Shown here piece by piece: positions 53,220 to 61,952 of a stretch of 64,000 nucleotides of DNA. Position 1 is the stretch's first letter; the number at the start of each line of letters is the position of its first letter. Source of the DNA: Lachnospiraceae bacterium. Its GTDB lineage: Bacteria; Bacillota; Clostridia; Lachnospirales; Lachnospiraceae. The notes below the pieces were generated by a model. That model saw nothing but the letters and a program-made list of their open reading frames with translations, was not told the DNA's origin and did no database searches. The translations under genes and the position numbers were made by a program. The stretch is taken from positions 124,001-188,000 of the forward strand of contig JAFTKW010000015.1 of assembly GCA_017453065.1 (NCBI GenBank). Reading direction: 5' to 3'.

Positions 53220-54185
53220 ATGATTCAGATTTCAAATCTATCAAAAAGTTTTGGTGACCTGAAGGTTTTGGACCAGGTGTCGTTGGAAATCAAAGAAGGC
53301 GATATCTACGGTATCATTGGACAGAGTGGTGCGGGCAAATCAACACTCCTTCGTTGCATTAACGGTCTGGAGGGTTACAATGCGGGCTCCCTTAAGGTGG
53401 AGGGCAAAGAGATTGCAGACTTAGATCCCAAGCAACTTCGCCTGATGCAAAAAGAGATGGGTATGATTTTTCAGAATTTCAATTTGCTCAGCCGCCTCAA
53501 TGTGTATGACAACGTGGCACTCCCATTGCAGTTTTGGGGACAGAAGAAAAATGCGCCTGAAAATAAAGAGCGCATCCTTGATCTTTTGAAACTGGTAGGC
53601 TTGGAGGACAAAGTAGACAGTTTTCCTTCCCAGCTTTCAGGTGGACAAAAACAGAGAGTGGCTATTGCCAGAGCACTGGTGTTAAATCCTAGAATTTTGC
53701 TCTGTGACGAGGCGACTTCTGCACTGGACCCACAGATTACCAAGGGCATCTTGGCACTGCTTTCCAAAATCAATAAGGAATTGGGTATCACGATCGTTAT
53801 GGTAACTCACCAGATGGAAGTCATCAAAGAAATCTGTAATCAGATGGTGCTTATCGAGGATGGAAAAGCAGTAGCGCAGGGCAAGCCAGAGGAATTGTTC
53901 GTGGCACCAAACTCTGTGGTAAATAAGTTTTTGGGTGAGAGCAGTGAGATTTTGCCGGATACGGGAAAGAACATTAAGCTCTTTTTCAACAATAACAATG
54001 CGGAAGAAAATGTGATTACTGGTATAGCCAGAAACTTAAACTTGGATTTTTCCATTTGTCAGGGAAAACTGGAGTCTTTTAGAGGAACCACTCTTGGAAG
54101 TCTTGTCATCAACGTGGATGATGGAGATGAGCAGGCAGTTTTGAAATATTTGGATGAAAGAAACATTCAATGGGAGAGATTGTAG
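53220..54185 (+). CDS. metN: Methionine import ATPase MetN
   Basis: The 321-residue ATPase has Walker A GQSGAGKST, signature LSGGQKQRVAIARAL, Walker B ILLCDEATSALD and the switch MVTHQM. A C-terminal NIL domain (about 245-321) is present, which in MetN binds methionine and inhibits transport. It powers the importer with MetI and MetQ. A good ribosome site (AAAGG) precedes it. Confidence 0.94.
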   Translation: MIQISNLSKSFGDLKVLDQVSLEIKEGDIYGIIGQSGAGKSTLLRCINGLEGYNAGSLKVEGKEIADLDPKQLRLMQKEMGMIFQNFNLLSRLNVYDNVALPLQFWGQKKNAPENKERILDLLKLVGLEDKVDSFPSQLSGGQKQRVAIARALVLNPRILLCDEATSALDPQITKGILALLSKINKELGITIVMVTHQMEVIKEICNQMVLIEDGKAVAQGKPEELFVAPNSVVNKFLGESSEILPDTGKNIKLFFNNNNAEENVITGIARNLNLDFSICQGKLESFRGTTLGSLVINVDDGDEQAVLKYLDERNIQWERL

Positions 54186-54199
54186 AAAGGAGAAGTATT

Positions 54200-54835
54200 A
54201 TGACAGAAGTTTTATTGAAAGCAACTTGGCAGACAATCTATATGGTACTTGGCTCCACTTTCTTTTCCGTAGTGCTAGGGTTTATTCCAGCCATTATATT
54301 AACGCTTACCGCCAGTGATGGATTGAAACCAAACAAAGTGGTTTATTCCATTTTGGATGTGCTGGTGAATATTTTTAGAAGCTTTCCGTTTATCATTCTG
54401 ATGGTACTGGTTATACCTTTGACGAGATTTATAGCAGGCAAATCTATCGGTACCACAGCAGCACTGGTTCCACTTACGATTTCAGCCATTCCTTTTGTGG
54501 CGAGAGTCATTGAATCCGCTCTACGCGAGGTGGATGGTGGTTTGATTGAGGCCGCCAAATCCTTTGGCGCGAGCAACACTCAGATTATGCTGAGAGTGTA
54601 TCTGAAGGAAGCTTTCCCGGCAATTTTGAATGGAATCACCTTGACCATGATTAGTCTTATAGGCTATAGTGCAATGGGCGGTGCCATTGGCGCAGGTGGT
54701 CTTGGTGACGTGGCCATTCGATATGGATACCAAGCTTACAAAACCGAGTATATGATTGCTACCAGTGTGATATTGATTGTCATTGTGCAGGCAATTCAGA
54801 TGGTGGGAAATAAGTTATATAAGAAATTGTCATAA
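54200..54835 (+). CDS. metI: Methionine import permease MetI
   Basis: The start at 54200 (MTEVLLKATWQT) follows AAAGGAG; upstream in-frame codons overlap metN. The 211-residue permease has five helices and the cytoplasmic loop EAAKSFGASNTQIMLRVYLKEAFP, which contacts MetN. A bidirectional terminator follows 5 bases after the stop. Confidence 0.93.
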   Translation: MTEVLLKATWQTIYMVLGSTFFSVVLGFIPAIILTLTASDGLKPNKVVYSILDVLVNIFRSFPFIILMVLVIPLTRFIAGKSIGTTAALVPLTISAIPFVARVIESALREVDGGLIEAAKSFGASNTQIMLRVYLKEAFPAILNGITLTMISLIGYSAMGGAIGAGGLGDVAIRYGYQAYKTEYMIATSVILIVIVQAIQMVGNKLYKKLS

Positions 54836-54839
54836 AAAG

Positions 54840-54870
54840 AAGGCAGAACTCTTTTGGGGTTCTGCCTTTA
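54840..54870. terminator. Bidirectional terminator between metI and a reverse-strand gene
   Basis: AAGGCAGAAC and GTTCTGCCTT form a 10-bp stem that can extend by two pairs around a TTTTG loop. A residues precede it and TTTATTT follows. It overlaps the stop of the reverse-strand gene. Confidence 0.88.
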
Positions 54871-56436
54871 TTTGTGATGACGGAAGGTATCAAGCAGTTC
54901 TAGAAGCCACTCGATGCCCTTGGCGGCAAATGGAATGAGCATCATGCCGTAAGGGAAGATGTATCTTCCACTGGCTTCCCAAATCATGTGGAACAAAAAT
55001 CCGCCAAATACGGTGATAAGTCCAACCAATAGGGAAAGGTGGTCTATTTGGAAGGTATTCATCTTTTTGGTAAAAAGGCCCAGGCAGAACAGAAATCCGC
55101 CTAGATAAATGAAAATCTGGTAGATGTTACAATACTGTACAAAAGCCGGTCCTAATTCGCCTTCGTAGATAGAGGTGAAAATAGCATGTCTGCCACCAAA
55201 GTTGGCATGTGTTGCCTGCCTGCAGGCGTAGGTGCCATCGGTCCATTGACCTAAAAATTTTTGGAGGTAGAAGTTCACGGCATAGTCAGGGTTGTCGCGG
55301 AAATATTCCAATCGTTCTGCGATAGCAGCCTTGCTGACGGCGACGGATTTGGCAGTGTCCATGCCACTTTCTTCGTAGGTAAGGATGTTGAAAGCGTTGT
55401 ACCATCCGCAGCCACGTCCGGCATCCTGCATGCCCATGGCAAAATAGTTCATAGCGGGAACCCCGGAGCTTAATGTGTTTCCTGCTCTCAGCTCATATAC
55501 CTTCTGTGTTACAGGTAAGATACTTAAAGAGCATACGATACAAAGAACGGTGAAGAGTAGCAGGATATATTTTTTGCAATCCTTTATCCATACTAGGAAG
55601 CTGATGATTACCACAGCAATGATCAGGATAAGCGAGTTTTTGCGAAGCATTACGCTCAAGGCTAAAAACAGAACGGACAAAAGAGCAAAGAGAATGCTCT
55701 GTTTGCGGTTTGCTTCATTTGTGGCAGCAACCATTCGAAAGAACAAGTACAGACCTACGCTGGCAGCAGCGAAAGAAGGTATTTCGCTGTAGATAAAGGA
55801 GGTGTACATCAGGAATGGGAAATTCAGACCTGCAATGCACAAGTAAATCAAGTCTGCTTTGTCGCTCTTGAAGAGAAATTGTACAGTAAAATATTGAGCA
55901 TAAAAGATAACGAAACCTAAAAATACGTATACAATCTTAAAAAAGTGATATGCTTCGTAGTTGATTGGAAGCAGATTCCACAGGCGAATCAGAGGCTCGT
56001 AAAAGGCCACCAGTCCAATCTGCTGTGGATAGTAAGAAAGGTAGGACTGGGTGGGGTGAATTACAGAGGTGTCGCCCAAAGCCAATAGGTTGGATACATG
56101 ATAAACGGTGTAGGGATCCGCGGCTGGAATGGTTCTGCCGAAAAAGATGAGCAGTACGCCGGCCAACAAAATCCAAAGACTGACCACTATTAGCATAACC
56201 TTTTTGGCCAATTTAAAATTCTTTTTGGCAAGCTGCAAGAATCCAGCAAAAAGAAGTAGGATTAGTGCCAGCCCTAGCAAGTTGACCAGAGGAGAATCCC
56301 AGCGCAGTTTTACAGCCTGTATGCTCATTTCATCTACATAGGAAGTGATGAGAAAGGCACTGAGAAGCAGGATGCTCATGAAAACTAATGAGAGAATCTC
56401 GGCTCCTTTGGCAAAGAAACGATAGATTTTAGTCAT
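54868..56436 (-). CDS. GT-C-like multi-pass membrane glycosyltransferase
   Basis: The 522-residue product has about twelve helices. An early outside loop has IPAADPYTVYHVSN and YLSYYPQQIGLVAFYE, the acidic loop expected of GT-C enzymes that use polyprenyl-phosphate sugars. A second outside loop lies at about 345-435, and ASGRYIFPYGMMLIPFAA is in the last helices. It may glycosylate a wall polymer or protein. GGAG precedes the ATG. It is a single gene between terminator and its own promoter. Confidence 0.7.
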   Translation of the reverse strand: MTKIYRFFAKGAEILSLVFMSILLLSAFLITSYVDEMSIQAVKLRWDSPLVNLLGLALILLLFAGFLQLAKKNFKLAKKVMLIVVSLWILLAGVLLIFFGRTIPAADPYTVYHVSNLLALGDTSVIHPTQSYLSYYPQQIGLVAFYEPLIRLWNLLPINYEAYHFFKIVYVFLGFVIFYAQYFTVQFLFKSDKADLIYLCIAGLNFPFLMYTSFIYSEIPSFAAASVGLYLFFRMVAATNEANRKQSILFALLSVLFLALSVMLRKNSLILIIAVVIISFLVWIKDCKKYILLLFTVLCIVCSLSILPVTQKVYELRAGNTLSSGVPAMNYFAMGMQDAGRGCGWYNAFNILTYEESGMDTAKSVAVSKAAIAERLEYFRDNPDYAVNFYLQKFLGQWTDGTYACRQATHANFGGRHAIFTSIYEGELGPAFVQYCNIYQIFIYLGGFLFCLGLFTKKMNTFQIDHLSLLVGLITVFGGFLFHMIWEASGRYIFPYGMMLIPFAAKGIEWLLELLDTFRHHK

Positions 56437-56482
56437 ATATAAATGTCTCCAATTGTAGTTTTAAGGGTTAAACTTGTCTACA

Positions 56483-56491
56483 ATTATAGCA
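56483..56491 (-). promoter_or_regulatory. Extended -10 promoter of the GT-C-like gene
   Basis: Read on the reverse strand, TGCTATAAT is a perfect extended -10 box. A T run lies at the -35 position. The start codon is 47 bases downstream. Confidence 0.6.
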
Positions 56492-56572
56492 TACCCTCAT
56501 TTGGAAAAAAAGTGGCGATTGCCAGGTGAGTATGGTAAGATAAAAAGAAGAAGCAGATTAGGAGTTAGGCAG

Positions 56573-58363
56573 ATGGAAACGAAAGAACTATTGTCTAAGA
56601 AAAAAGGATATACGCTTTTTGCAGTGCTAGGGTTTCTTTGCGCTTTTTTGTGGAAGGCTCAAAGAGACTTGGCTGTCATGGGCAATATCCTGTGGACGGG
56701 TCAATATGTGGCAGGCATCCTGCTTTTTTCTGCTTTTGTAGGAGCCACCATAGGTATGGCAATCTGCTTTTTGGTATATGGTATTTTGAAGCATAGATGG
56801 AGCAAGAACTCTTTTGGTGGATGGAGTAAGGCGTTGGTTTCAAAGCTGCCTGTGCCCATCTTTATGAGAAATGTTTGGAAATGCCAATGGAAGTCCTGGC
56901 AGGTGTTTTTGGGAAGCTTTGTTCTACTGCTGCTTGCATGGCTTCCTTGTTATTTGGCCTATTATCCAGGTATTTGCTCCTATGATACGATTATTCAATT
57001 AGAGCAGATTACTACCAATAATTATATTGATCACCATCCAATCCTGCACACTTTGTTTTTGCGCTGGGCTATGGAATTTGGTGGAGGTGTGCTTGAAAAT
57101 GTGACAGCTGGAGTGGGCCTTTATGTGGCACTTCAAGTGCTGTTTGTAATCGCGGCGTTGGCTTACGCGGTTATGGTGCTACACCATTTTAAAACTTCAA
57201 AATGGGGACTTTTGATATTACAACTTTTTGGTATGTTTTATCCTTTCCACTGGTATATGAGTGTGACTACTACCAAGGATACGATCTTCAGCGCCTTCTT
57301 TTTGGCGCAGGTAGTTTCTCTGTACGGATGGATTAAGAGCGGTAGCGAAAAGAGGGCAGATAAATGGAAAGTGACCTTTGTCTGTCTGTTTGAACTATCT
57401 ACCATAGGAATGATGGTGTTTCGAAACAATGGCAAATTTGCCATGTTGGTGCTTTTCTTTTTCCTGGTATTGGCTGTGCTCTTTGGCAAAAAGTGTCGCA
57501 AAGTCTGGGCAAGTCTGCTGTGTTATGGGGCAATAGGGTTTGCAGTTGGAATGTTGGCGCTATCGGGTCTTTCCAAAGCAACCAATGCAACCCAAGGGGA
57601 CAAACGTGAAATGCTAAGTATGCCGATTCAGCAGTTGGCAAGAACCATGATTTACCACGGTGGTATAGGCGTGGTACCCACAGATGACAACAGTCTAAGC
57701 CAGCAGGAAAAGGCATTGATTGACGAGTTTTTGCTAAATGAGAGTTATCGATATTATAGGCCAGAGATTTCAGATCCTGTGAAGAGCAACACCAACACTT
57801 ATGTGGTGCGATATCGCGCCAAAGAATTTGTGTCTACTTATTTGAACTTGTTGCTGAGATATCCGGGCGACTATATCAACGCTGGCCTGGCTCTGACGGC
57901 TGGATTTTTGTCGCCAGCTGACGTGACCCATGCCTCCATCAATGAAACAGAAGGCTTAAAGGGAATGGGATATATTCAGACCCATTGGGCGGAATCGGTA
58001 CTAAACGAGCATGGAATTTACAAGGCTTCCAAGTGGGAATCTTTACATGAGATTTTGGAGGATTGGGCGGACGAGAATGCTTACCTGAATATGCCTATCC
58101 TAAAATATTTATTTGTGCCAGGAATGGTCTTGTGGGCTTATCTGCTGACCATGGGAGTGTGTATTCTGCGTAGGAAGTATTCTTATTTGATGCCACTGAG
58201 TCTGGTGCTGGGCTATTTTGGCACCCTTCTTTTGGGGCCGACGGTACAGCTTCGCTACATTTATCCCCTAATGCTGGTGCTGCCCTTTGTGTGGTTTTTG
58301 CTTGCGGAAAACAAATCAAGACTGGAAACTGTGGACGTGAAATGTGCAGAAACAGATATGTAA
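56573..58363 (+). CDS. DUF6020-like multi-pass membrane protein
   Basis: The start at 56573 (METKELLSKKKG) follows AGGAG; the frame is open 33 codons further up. The 597-residue product has about twelve helices. A loop after the third or fourth helix has LAYYPGICSYDTIIQLEQI and YIDHHPILHTLFLRW, the motifs I associate with DUF6020. A larger outside region covers about 380-510. The layout suggests GT-C activity on a lipid-linked sugar, but no substrate is known. It ends at a bidirectional terminator. Confidence 0.7.
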   Translation: METKELLSKKKGYTLFAVLGFLCAFLWKAQRDLAVMGNILWTGQYVAGILLFSAFVGATIGMAICFLVYGILKHRWSKNSFGGWSKALVSKLPVPIFMRNVWKCQWKSWQVFLGSFVLLLLAWLPCYLAYYPGICSYDTIIQLEQITTNNYIDHHPILHTLFLRWAMEFGGGVLENVTAGVGLYVALQVLFVIAALAYAVMVLHHFKTSKWGLLILQLFGMFYPFHWYMSVTTTKDTIFSAFFLAQVVSLYGWIKSGSEKRADKWKVTFVCLFELSTIGMMVFRNNGKFAMLVLFFFLVLAVLFGKKCRKVWASLLCYGAIGFAVGMLALSGLSKATNATQGDKREMLSMPIQQLARTMIYHGGIGVVPTDDNSLSQQEKALIDEFLLNESYRYYRPEISDPVKSNTNTYVVRYRAKEFVSTYLNLLLRYPGDYINAGLALTAGFLSPADVTHASINETEGLKGMGYIQTHWAESVLNEHGIYKASKWESLHEILEDWADENAYLNMPILKYLFVPGMVLWAYLLTMGVCILRRKYSYLMPLSLVLGYFGTLLLGPTVQLRYIYPLMLVLPFVWFLLAENKSRLETVDVKCAETDM

Positions 58364-58378
58364 ATGACATAGACAAAC

Positions 58379-58413
58379 AAAAAGGTTTGAGTGAAAAGAC
58401 TCAAACCTTTTTT
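58379..58413. terminator. Bidirectional intrinsic terminator
   Basis: AAAAAGGTTTGAGT and ACTCAAACCTTTTT form a perfect 14-bp stem with a 6-base loop. It is flanked by A and T runs and serves the DUF6020-like gene and the convergent LacI-family gene. Confidence 0.92.
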
Positions 58414-58440
58414 GCTTTTATATGGTTGTTTGTAAATAAA

Positions 58441-59463
58441 TTAGATATTTTCCTTGATGCGGATATCTACTGCGGTATAGTGATATTCTTTTTCGGGTAA
58501 ATCACCAGTGGTGAGATAAGAAAAGAGGATATCCAGTGGCTTGCTACCCTGTGTTCTAGGCTGCTGACAAATGGTGGCAGCGATGACGCCTTGATTTACC
58601 ATTTCGAGAGTGGTAGGTACTTTGTCATAGGCCAAAATAGTGATTTGTTCTGTGAGCCCTAAAGTGGACACTGCTCTACATCCACCATACACACCTCCTG
58701 CTGCGAAAAAGAGGGCATTGATCTCGGGGTGCCTTTCCAGAAGCTTGGTAGTCTGGTCGTAGCTTTCAAAATCGTCATCGTGGTTCAACACGGTCTCTAC
58801 AATGTGAATGTGTGGATAATGCTGCTTTATTTGTCTGCGGAAACCAGCGATGCGCTGAGTGTGACAGAGCACGCCTTCGGAACCAATGACGATACCCAGG
58901 TTTACTTCGCCCTTGGTGAGTAGGTGAATCAGCCCTGCGGCGGTTTCACCGGACTTGGTATAGTCACTTCCTACATAAGCAATACGGTTGCAGTTTTCAA
59001 TGTCGGTATTTAAGGTGACGGTTGGGATGCCTTTGTCCCAGAGCTCGTCAATCTTGGCGGCAATCTGAGGATCGTTGTAAGGAGCCAATGCTAGGCCACT
59101 GATTTCTTCCACTTCAACTAAATGATTGATGGCTGCCAATTGTTCTGCCGCGTCGAAATTCACCTGCTTGATAATTACGTGACAGTTGTAGGTAGCCAAT
59201 TCCTCTGCTTTGGATTGTACTCCCTTGATGACATCGTCAAAGAAAGGGTTGTGGGAAGAAAAGAGAACAATTCCCAACTTCAAGTTCTTTTTTTGGGCAG
59301 CCAAAACGAGGCCAGCTCTGTTGGGACGGTAATCGAGGGCTTTTGCTATATCTCTTACCTTTTGGGCGGTGGCTGGATTGACAGCACCTCTATTGTTAAG
59401 TACGCGGTCTACGGTACCTCGGGATACGCCCGCAAGTTCAGCGATTTCTTTGATGGTTGGCAT
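58441..59463 (-). CDS. LacI-family sugar-responsive repressor
   Basis: The start at 59463 (MPTIKEIAELAG) follows AAAGGAG; seven upstream codons are open. The 340-residue product has the LacI helix-turn-helix (IKEIAELAGVSRGTVDRVLNNRG) and hinge, then a sugar-binding domain of the ribose-type (KLGIVLFSSHNPFFDDVIKGV). It is divergent from the xylulokinase operon. Two palindromes in the shared intergenic region are likely operators. The effector is probably a pentose or 6-deoxy sugar. Confidence 0.9.
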   Translation of the reverse strand: MPTIKEIAELAGVSRGTVDRVLNNRGAVNPATAQKVRDIAKALDYRPNRAGLVLAAQKKNLKLGIVLFSSHNPFFDDVIKGVQSKAEELATYNCHVIIKQVNFDAAEQLAAINHLVEVEEISGLALAPYNDPQIAAKIDELWDKGIPTVTLNTDIENCNRIAYVGSDYTKSGETAAGLIHLLTKGEVNLGIVIGSEGVLCHTQRIAGFRRQIKQHYPHIHIVETVLNHDDDFESYDQTTKLLERHPEINALFFAAGGVYGGCRAVSTLGLTEQITILAYDKVPTTLEMVNQGVIAATICQQPRTQGSKPLDILFSYLTTGDLPEKEYHYTAVDIRIKENI

Positions 59464-59501
59464 AATTTTCTCCTTTGAAATCAAATCAACTATCTATCAA
59501 A

Positions 59502-59527
59502 TTAACACGAAAATGCTCGTAAGTCAA
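59502..59527 (-). promoter_or_regulatory. Possible promoter of the LacI-family gene
   Basis: On the reverse strand TTGACT (-35) is followed, after 16 or 17 bases, by TTAATT or TAATTT. The -10 match is modest. The O2 palindrome is adjacent to the -35 box, which would allow self-control. Confidence 0.4.
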
Positions 59528-59543
59528 TTTGATGCGCACCAAA
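59528..59543. promoter_or_regulatory. Candidate operator O2
   Basis: TTTGATGCGCACCAAA is a 16-base palindrome with one mismatched pair and central GCGC. It lies directly upstream of the reverse-strand -35 box. Confidence 0.5.
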
Positions 59544-59648
59544 AGTTGTGCTTGGGCACTCAAACTGTGGAATTGAACAAAATACAAGCCTTATAAGCCT
59601 GCTAAAACGCTGAGTTTTTGTGTATTTTTACGAATTGCATTTGCCTAC

Positions 59649-59677
59649 TTGATTTTCGAATAAAATCATATTATGAT
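59649..59677 (+). promoter_or_regulatory. Promoter of the sugar operon
   Basis: TTGATT and TATGAT are separated by 17 bases. The O1 palindrome begins four bases after the -10 box. Confidence 0.6.
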
Positions 59678-59681
59678 TAAA

Positions 59682-59701
59682 TTGCGTGCTCGAACACGCA
59701 A
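59682..59701. promoter_or_regulatory. Candidate operator O1 for the LacI-family repressor
   Basis: TTGCGTG and CACGCAA are perfect 7-base arms around CTCGAA, a 20-base near-palindrome with central TCGA, as usual for LacI-family sites. It covers the expected transcription start, a classic repression position. Confidence 0.7.
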
Positions 59702-59731
59702 CTGCGCATTGCAACGTAGAAGGAGGAAGAT

Positions 59732-61201
59732 ATGTTATACATTGGTATTGACTTAGGTACATCAGCAGTGAAGTTGCTGCTTATGAACGAAAAGGGTGAG
59801 ATTAAGAATATCGTGTCCAAGGAATACCCTCTGTACTTTCCTAATCCAGGATGGTCAGAGCAGAAGCCTGAGGACTGGTATACACAGTCCATGGCAGGAC
59901 TGAAGGAACTTTTGGACGGATTTGACAAGAGCCAGGTAGCTGGTATCAGCTTTGGCGGACAGATGCATGGTCTTGTTATTTTAGACAAGGATGATCAGGT
60001 AATCAGACCTGCACTTCTTTGGAATGATGGACGTACTTTTGAAGAATGTGACTATTTGAATGATGTAATTGGCAAAGAGACTTTGTCTAAGTACACAGCG
60101 AATATTTCTTTCACAGGCTTTACCGCTCCAAAGATTTTGTGGGTAAAGAACAAGGAGCCAGAGAACTTTGCAAAGATTGCAAAGATTATGCTTCCTAAGG
60201 ATTACATAGCATATAAATTGACAGGCGTACATTGTACAGACGTTTCCGATGCTTCCGGCATGCTCATTTTTGATGTGCAGAATAGATGCTGGTCCAAAGA
60301 AATGTGCGATATCTGTGGCATCACAGAAGACCAGCTTGCAAAGGTTTATGAAAGTTATGAAACCGTTGGAACTGTACTTCCTGAAATTGCAAAGGAACTT
60401 GGTATTCCTGAAACAGTTAAGGTTGCAGCAGGTGCTGGTGACAATGCAGCAGCGGCAGTTGGAACTGGTACAGTAGGCGATGGTATGTGCAATATTTCTC
60501 TCGGAACCAGCGGAACCATCTTTATCTCTTCCGCAATGTTCGGTGTAGACAAATACAATGCGCTTCATTCCTTCGCGCATGCAGATGGAAGTTATCATTT
60601 GATGGGATGTATGCTCAGCGCTGCTTCCTGTAATAAGTGGTGGATGGACGACATCATCGGCACACAGGAATATGCAAATGAGCAGAAGGCAATTACCAAA
60701 CTTGGTGAAAACCACGTTTACTTCTTGCCTTATCTCATGGGTGAGCGTTCTCCTCACAACAATCCAAATGCAAGAGGAACCTTCATCGGCATGACCATGG
60801 ATACTTCCAGAGCAGATATGACTCAGGCAGTACTTGAAGGCGTAGCATTTGCACTTCGTGATTCTTTGGAAGTAGCAAGAAGCCTTGGTATCGATATCCA
60901 GCGCACCAAGATTTGTGGTGGCGGTGCAAAGAGCCCACTTTGGAAAAAGATTGTTGCCAATGTATTGAACCTCAAGGTTGATATGATTGAAAGTGAAGAA
61001 GGTCCAGCAATGGGTGGCGCAATGCTGGCAGCAGTTGCCTGCGGCGAATACGCTAGCGTAGAAGAAATCGCTTCTAAACTTGTGAAGGTAGTAGATACCG
61101 TAGAGCCAGACCCAGAATTGGTTGCGAAATACGAAGATAGATATCAGAAGTTCAAAGAAATCTATCCAGCATGCAAGCCATTGTTTGAAATAATCAAGTA
61201 G
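59732..61201 (+). CDS. xylB: FGGY sugar kinase, xylulokinase-like
   Basis: The 489-residue kinase has the FGGY phosphate motifs YIGIDLGTSAVKLLL at the N-terminus, ISFGGQMHGLVILD, CNISLGTSGTIFIS and KICGGGAKSPLWKKIVANVL. Length and the GQMHG motif fit xylulokinase, which phosphorylates D-xylulose. The neighbouring isomerase is of the L-fucose/L-arabinose type, so the true substrate could be another ketose. AGGAGG precedes the ATG. It is the first gene of a three-gene operon under LacI-type control. Confidence 0.88.
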   Translation: MLYIGIDLGTSAVKLLLMNEKGEIKNIVSKEYPLYFPNPGWSEQKPEDWYTQSMAGLKELLDGFDKSQVAGISFGGQMHGLVILDKDDQVIRPALLWNDGRTFEECDYLNDVIGKETLSKYTANISFTGFTAPKILWVKNKEPENFAKIAKIMLPKDYIAYKLTGVHCTDVSDASGMLIFDVQNRCWSKEMCDICGITEDQLAKVYESYETVGTVLPEIAKELGIPETVKVAAGAGDNAAAAVGTGTVGDGMCNISLGTSGTIFISSAMFGVDKYNALHSFAHADGSYHLMGCMLSAASCNKWWMDDIIGTQEYANEQKAITKLGENHVYFLPYLMGERSPHNNPNARGTFIGMTMDTSRADMTQAVLEGVAFALRDSLEVARSLGIDIQRTKICGGGAKSPLWKKIVANVLNLKVDMIESEEGPAMGGAMLAAVACGEYASVEEIASKLVKVVDTVEPDPELVAKYEDRYQKFKEIYPACKPLFEIIK

Positions 61202-61234
61202 TGAATTGTCGCACGGCGGCAGATGGGAGGAAAC

Positions 61235-61900
61235 ATGAAATTATACAAAGTAACAGACCCAGAATTTAAAGCATACGGCAGAGTGGTTGACAATGTAGAC
61301 TTTACACAGCTTTTGGAAGCGCTTTCCAAGACTCCAATTCCAGAGGGCGTAGACTATTTGCCATCTGTTCCAGAATTGGAAGCGACCGATGCTTTTGAAA
61401 CTCTTAGCAGCGTAGCTTATGGCGAAATGCCAATTCAGATTGGTTACTGCAATGGCCACAACGTAATGCTCAATGCATTGGAATATCACAGAGATTCCGA
61501 GATTAACGTGGCAGTAAACGATGCAGTGCTTATGCTTGGACTTCTCTCTGAAGTAGAAGCAGACCATACATACGATACATCCAACGTGAAAGCATTCTTG
61601 CTCCCAGCAGGAATGGCTGTTGAAGTTTATGCTACAACACTTCACTATGCACCTTGCCATGCAAAGGGACAGGATGGCTTCCAGGTAGCTATCGTGCTTC
61701 CAAAGGGAACCAACTACCCACTTAAGAATGCACATGCAAAGGTTGCAGATGTAAGTACTGGCGCAGGCGTAAACAACGAAGATTCTATGCTTACAGCTGT
61801 AAACAAATGGCTTATTGGTCATGCAGAAGGTGGCTTGGATGAAGGTAGTTTCTTAGGCCTTAAGGGCAAAAATCTTTGCCTGACAGAGGACTTTGAATAA
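61235..61900 (+). CDS. DUF4867-family protein in a sugar operon
   Basis: The start at 61235 (MKLYKVTDPEF) follows GGGAGG. The 221-residue soluble protein has a cupin-like stretch (LPAGMAVEVYATTLHYAPCHA, then FQVAIVLPKGTN). I assign DUF4867 from its length and neighbours. Its conserved place between a sugar kinase and an isomerase suggests a role in handling the same sugar, for example as an isomerase or mutarotase. No catalytic residues can be named. The expression signals and codon use resemble its neighbours. Confidence 0.75.
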   Translation: MKLYKVTDPEFKAYGRVVDNVDFTQLLEALSKTPIPEGVDYLPSVPELEATDAFETLSSVAYGEMPIQIGYCNGHNVMLNALEYHRDSEINVAVNDAVLMLGLLSEVEADHTYDTSNVKAFLLPAGMAVEVYATTLHYAPCHAKGQDGFQVAIVLPKGTNYPLKNAHAKVADVSTGAGVNNEDSMLTAVNKWLIGHAEGGLDEGSFLGLKGKNLCLTEDFE

Positions 61901-61952
61901 ATTTAAATTTTAATCCCGCAGTGAGGCGGGCAGAAATAAGGAGGATATGTAT

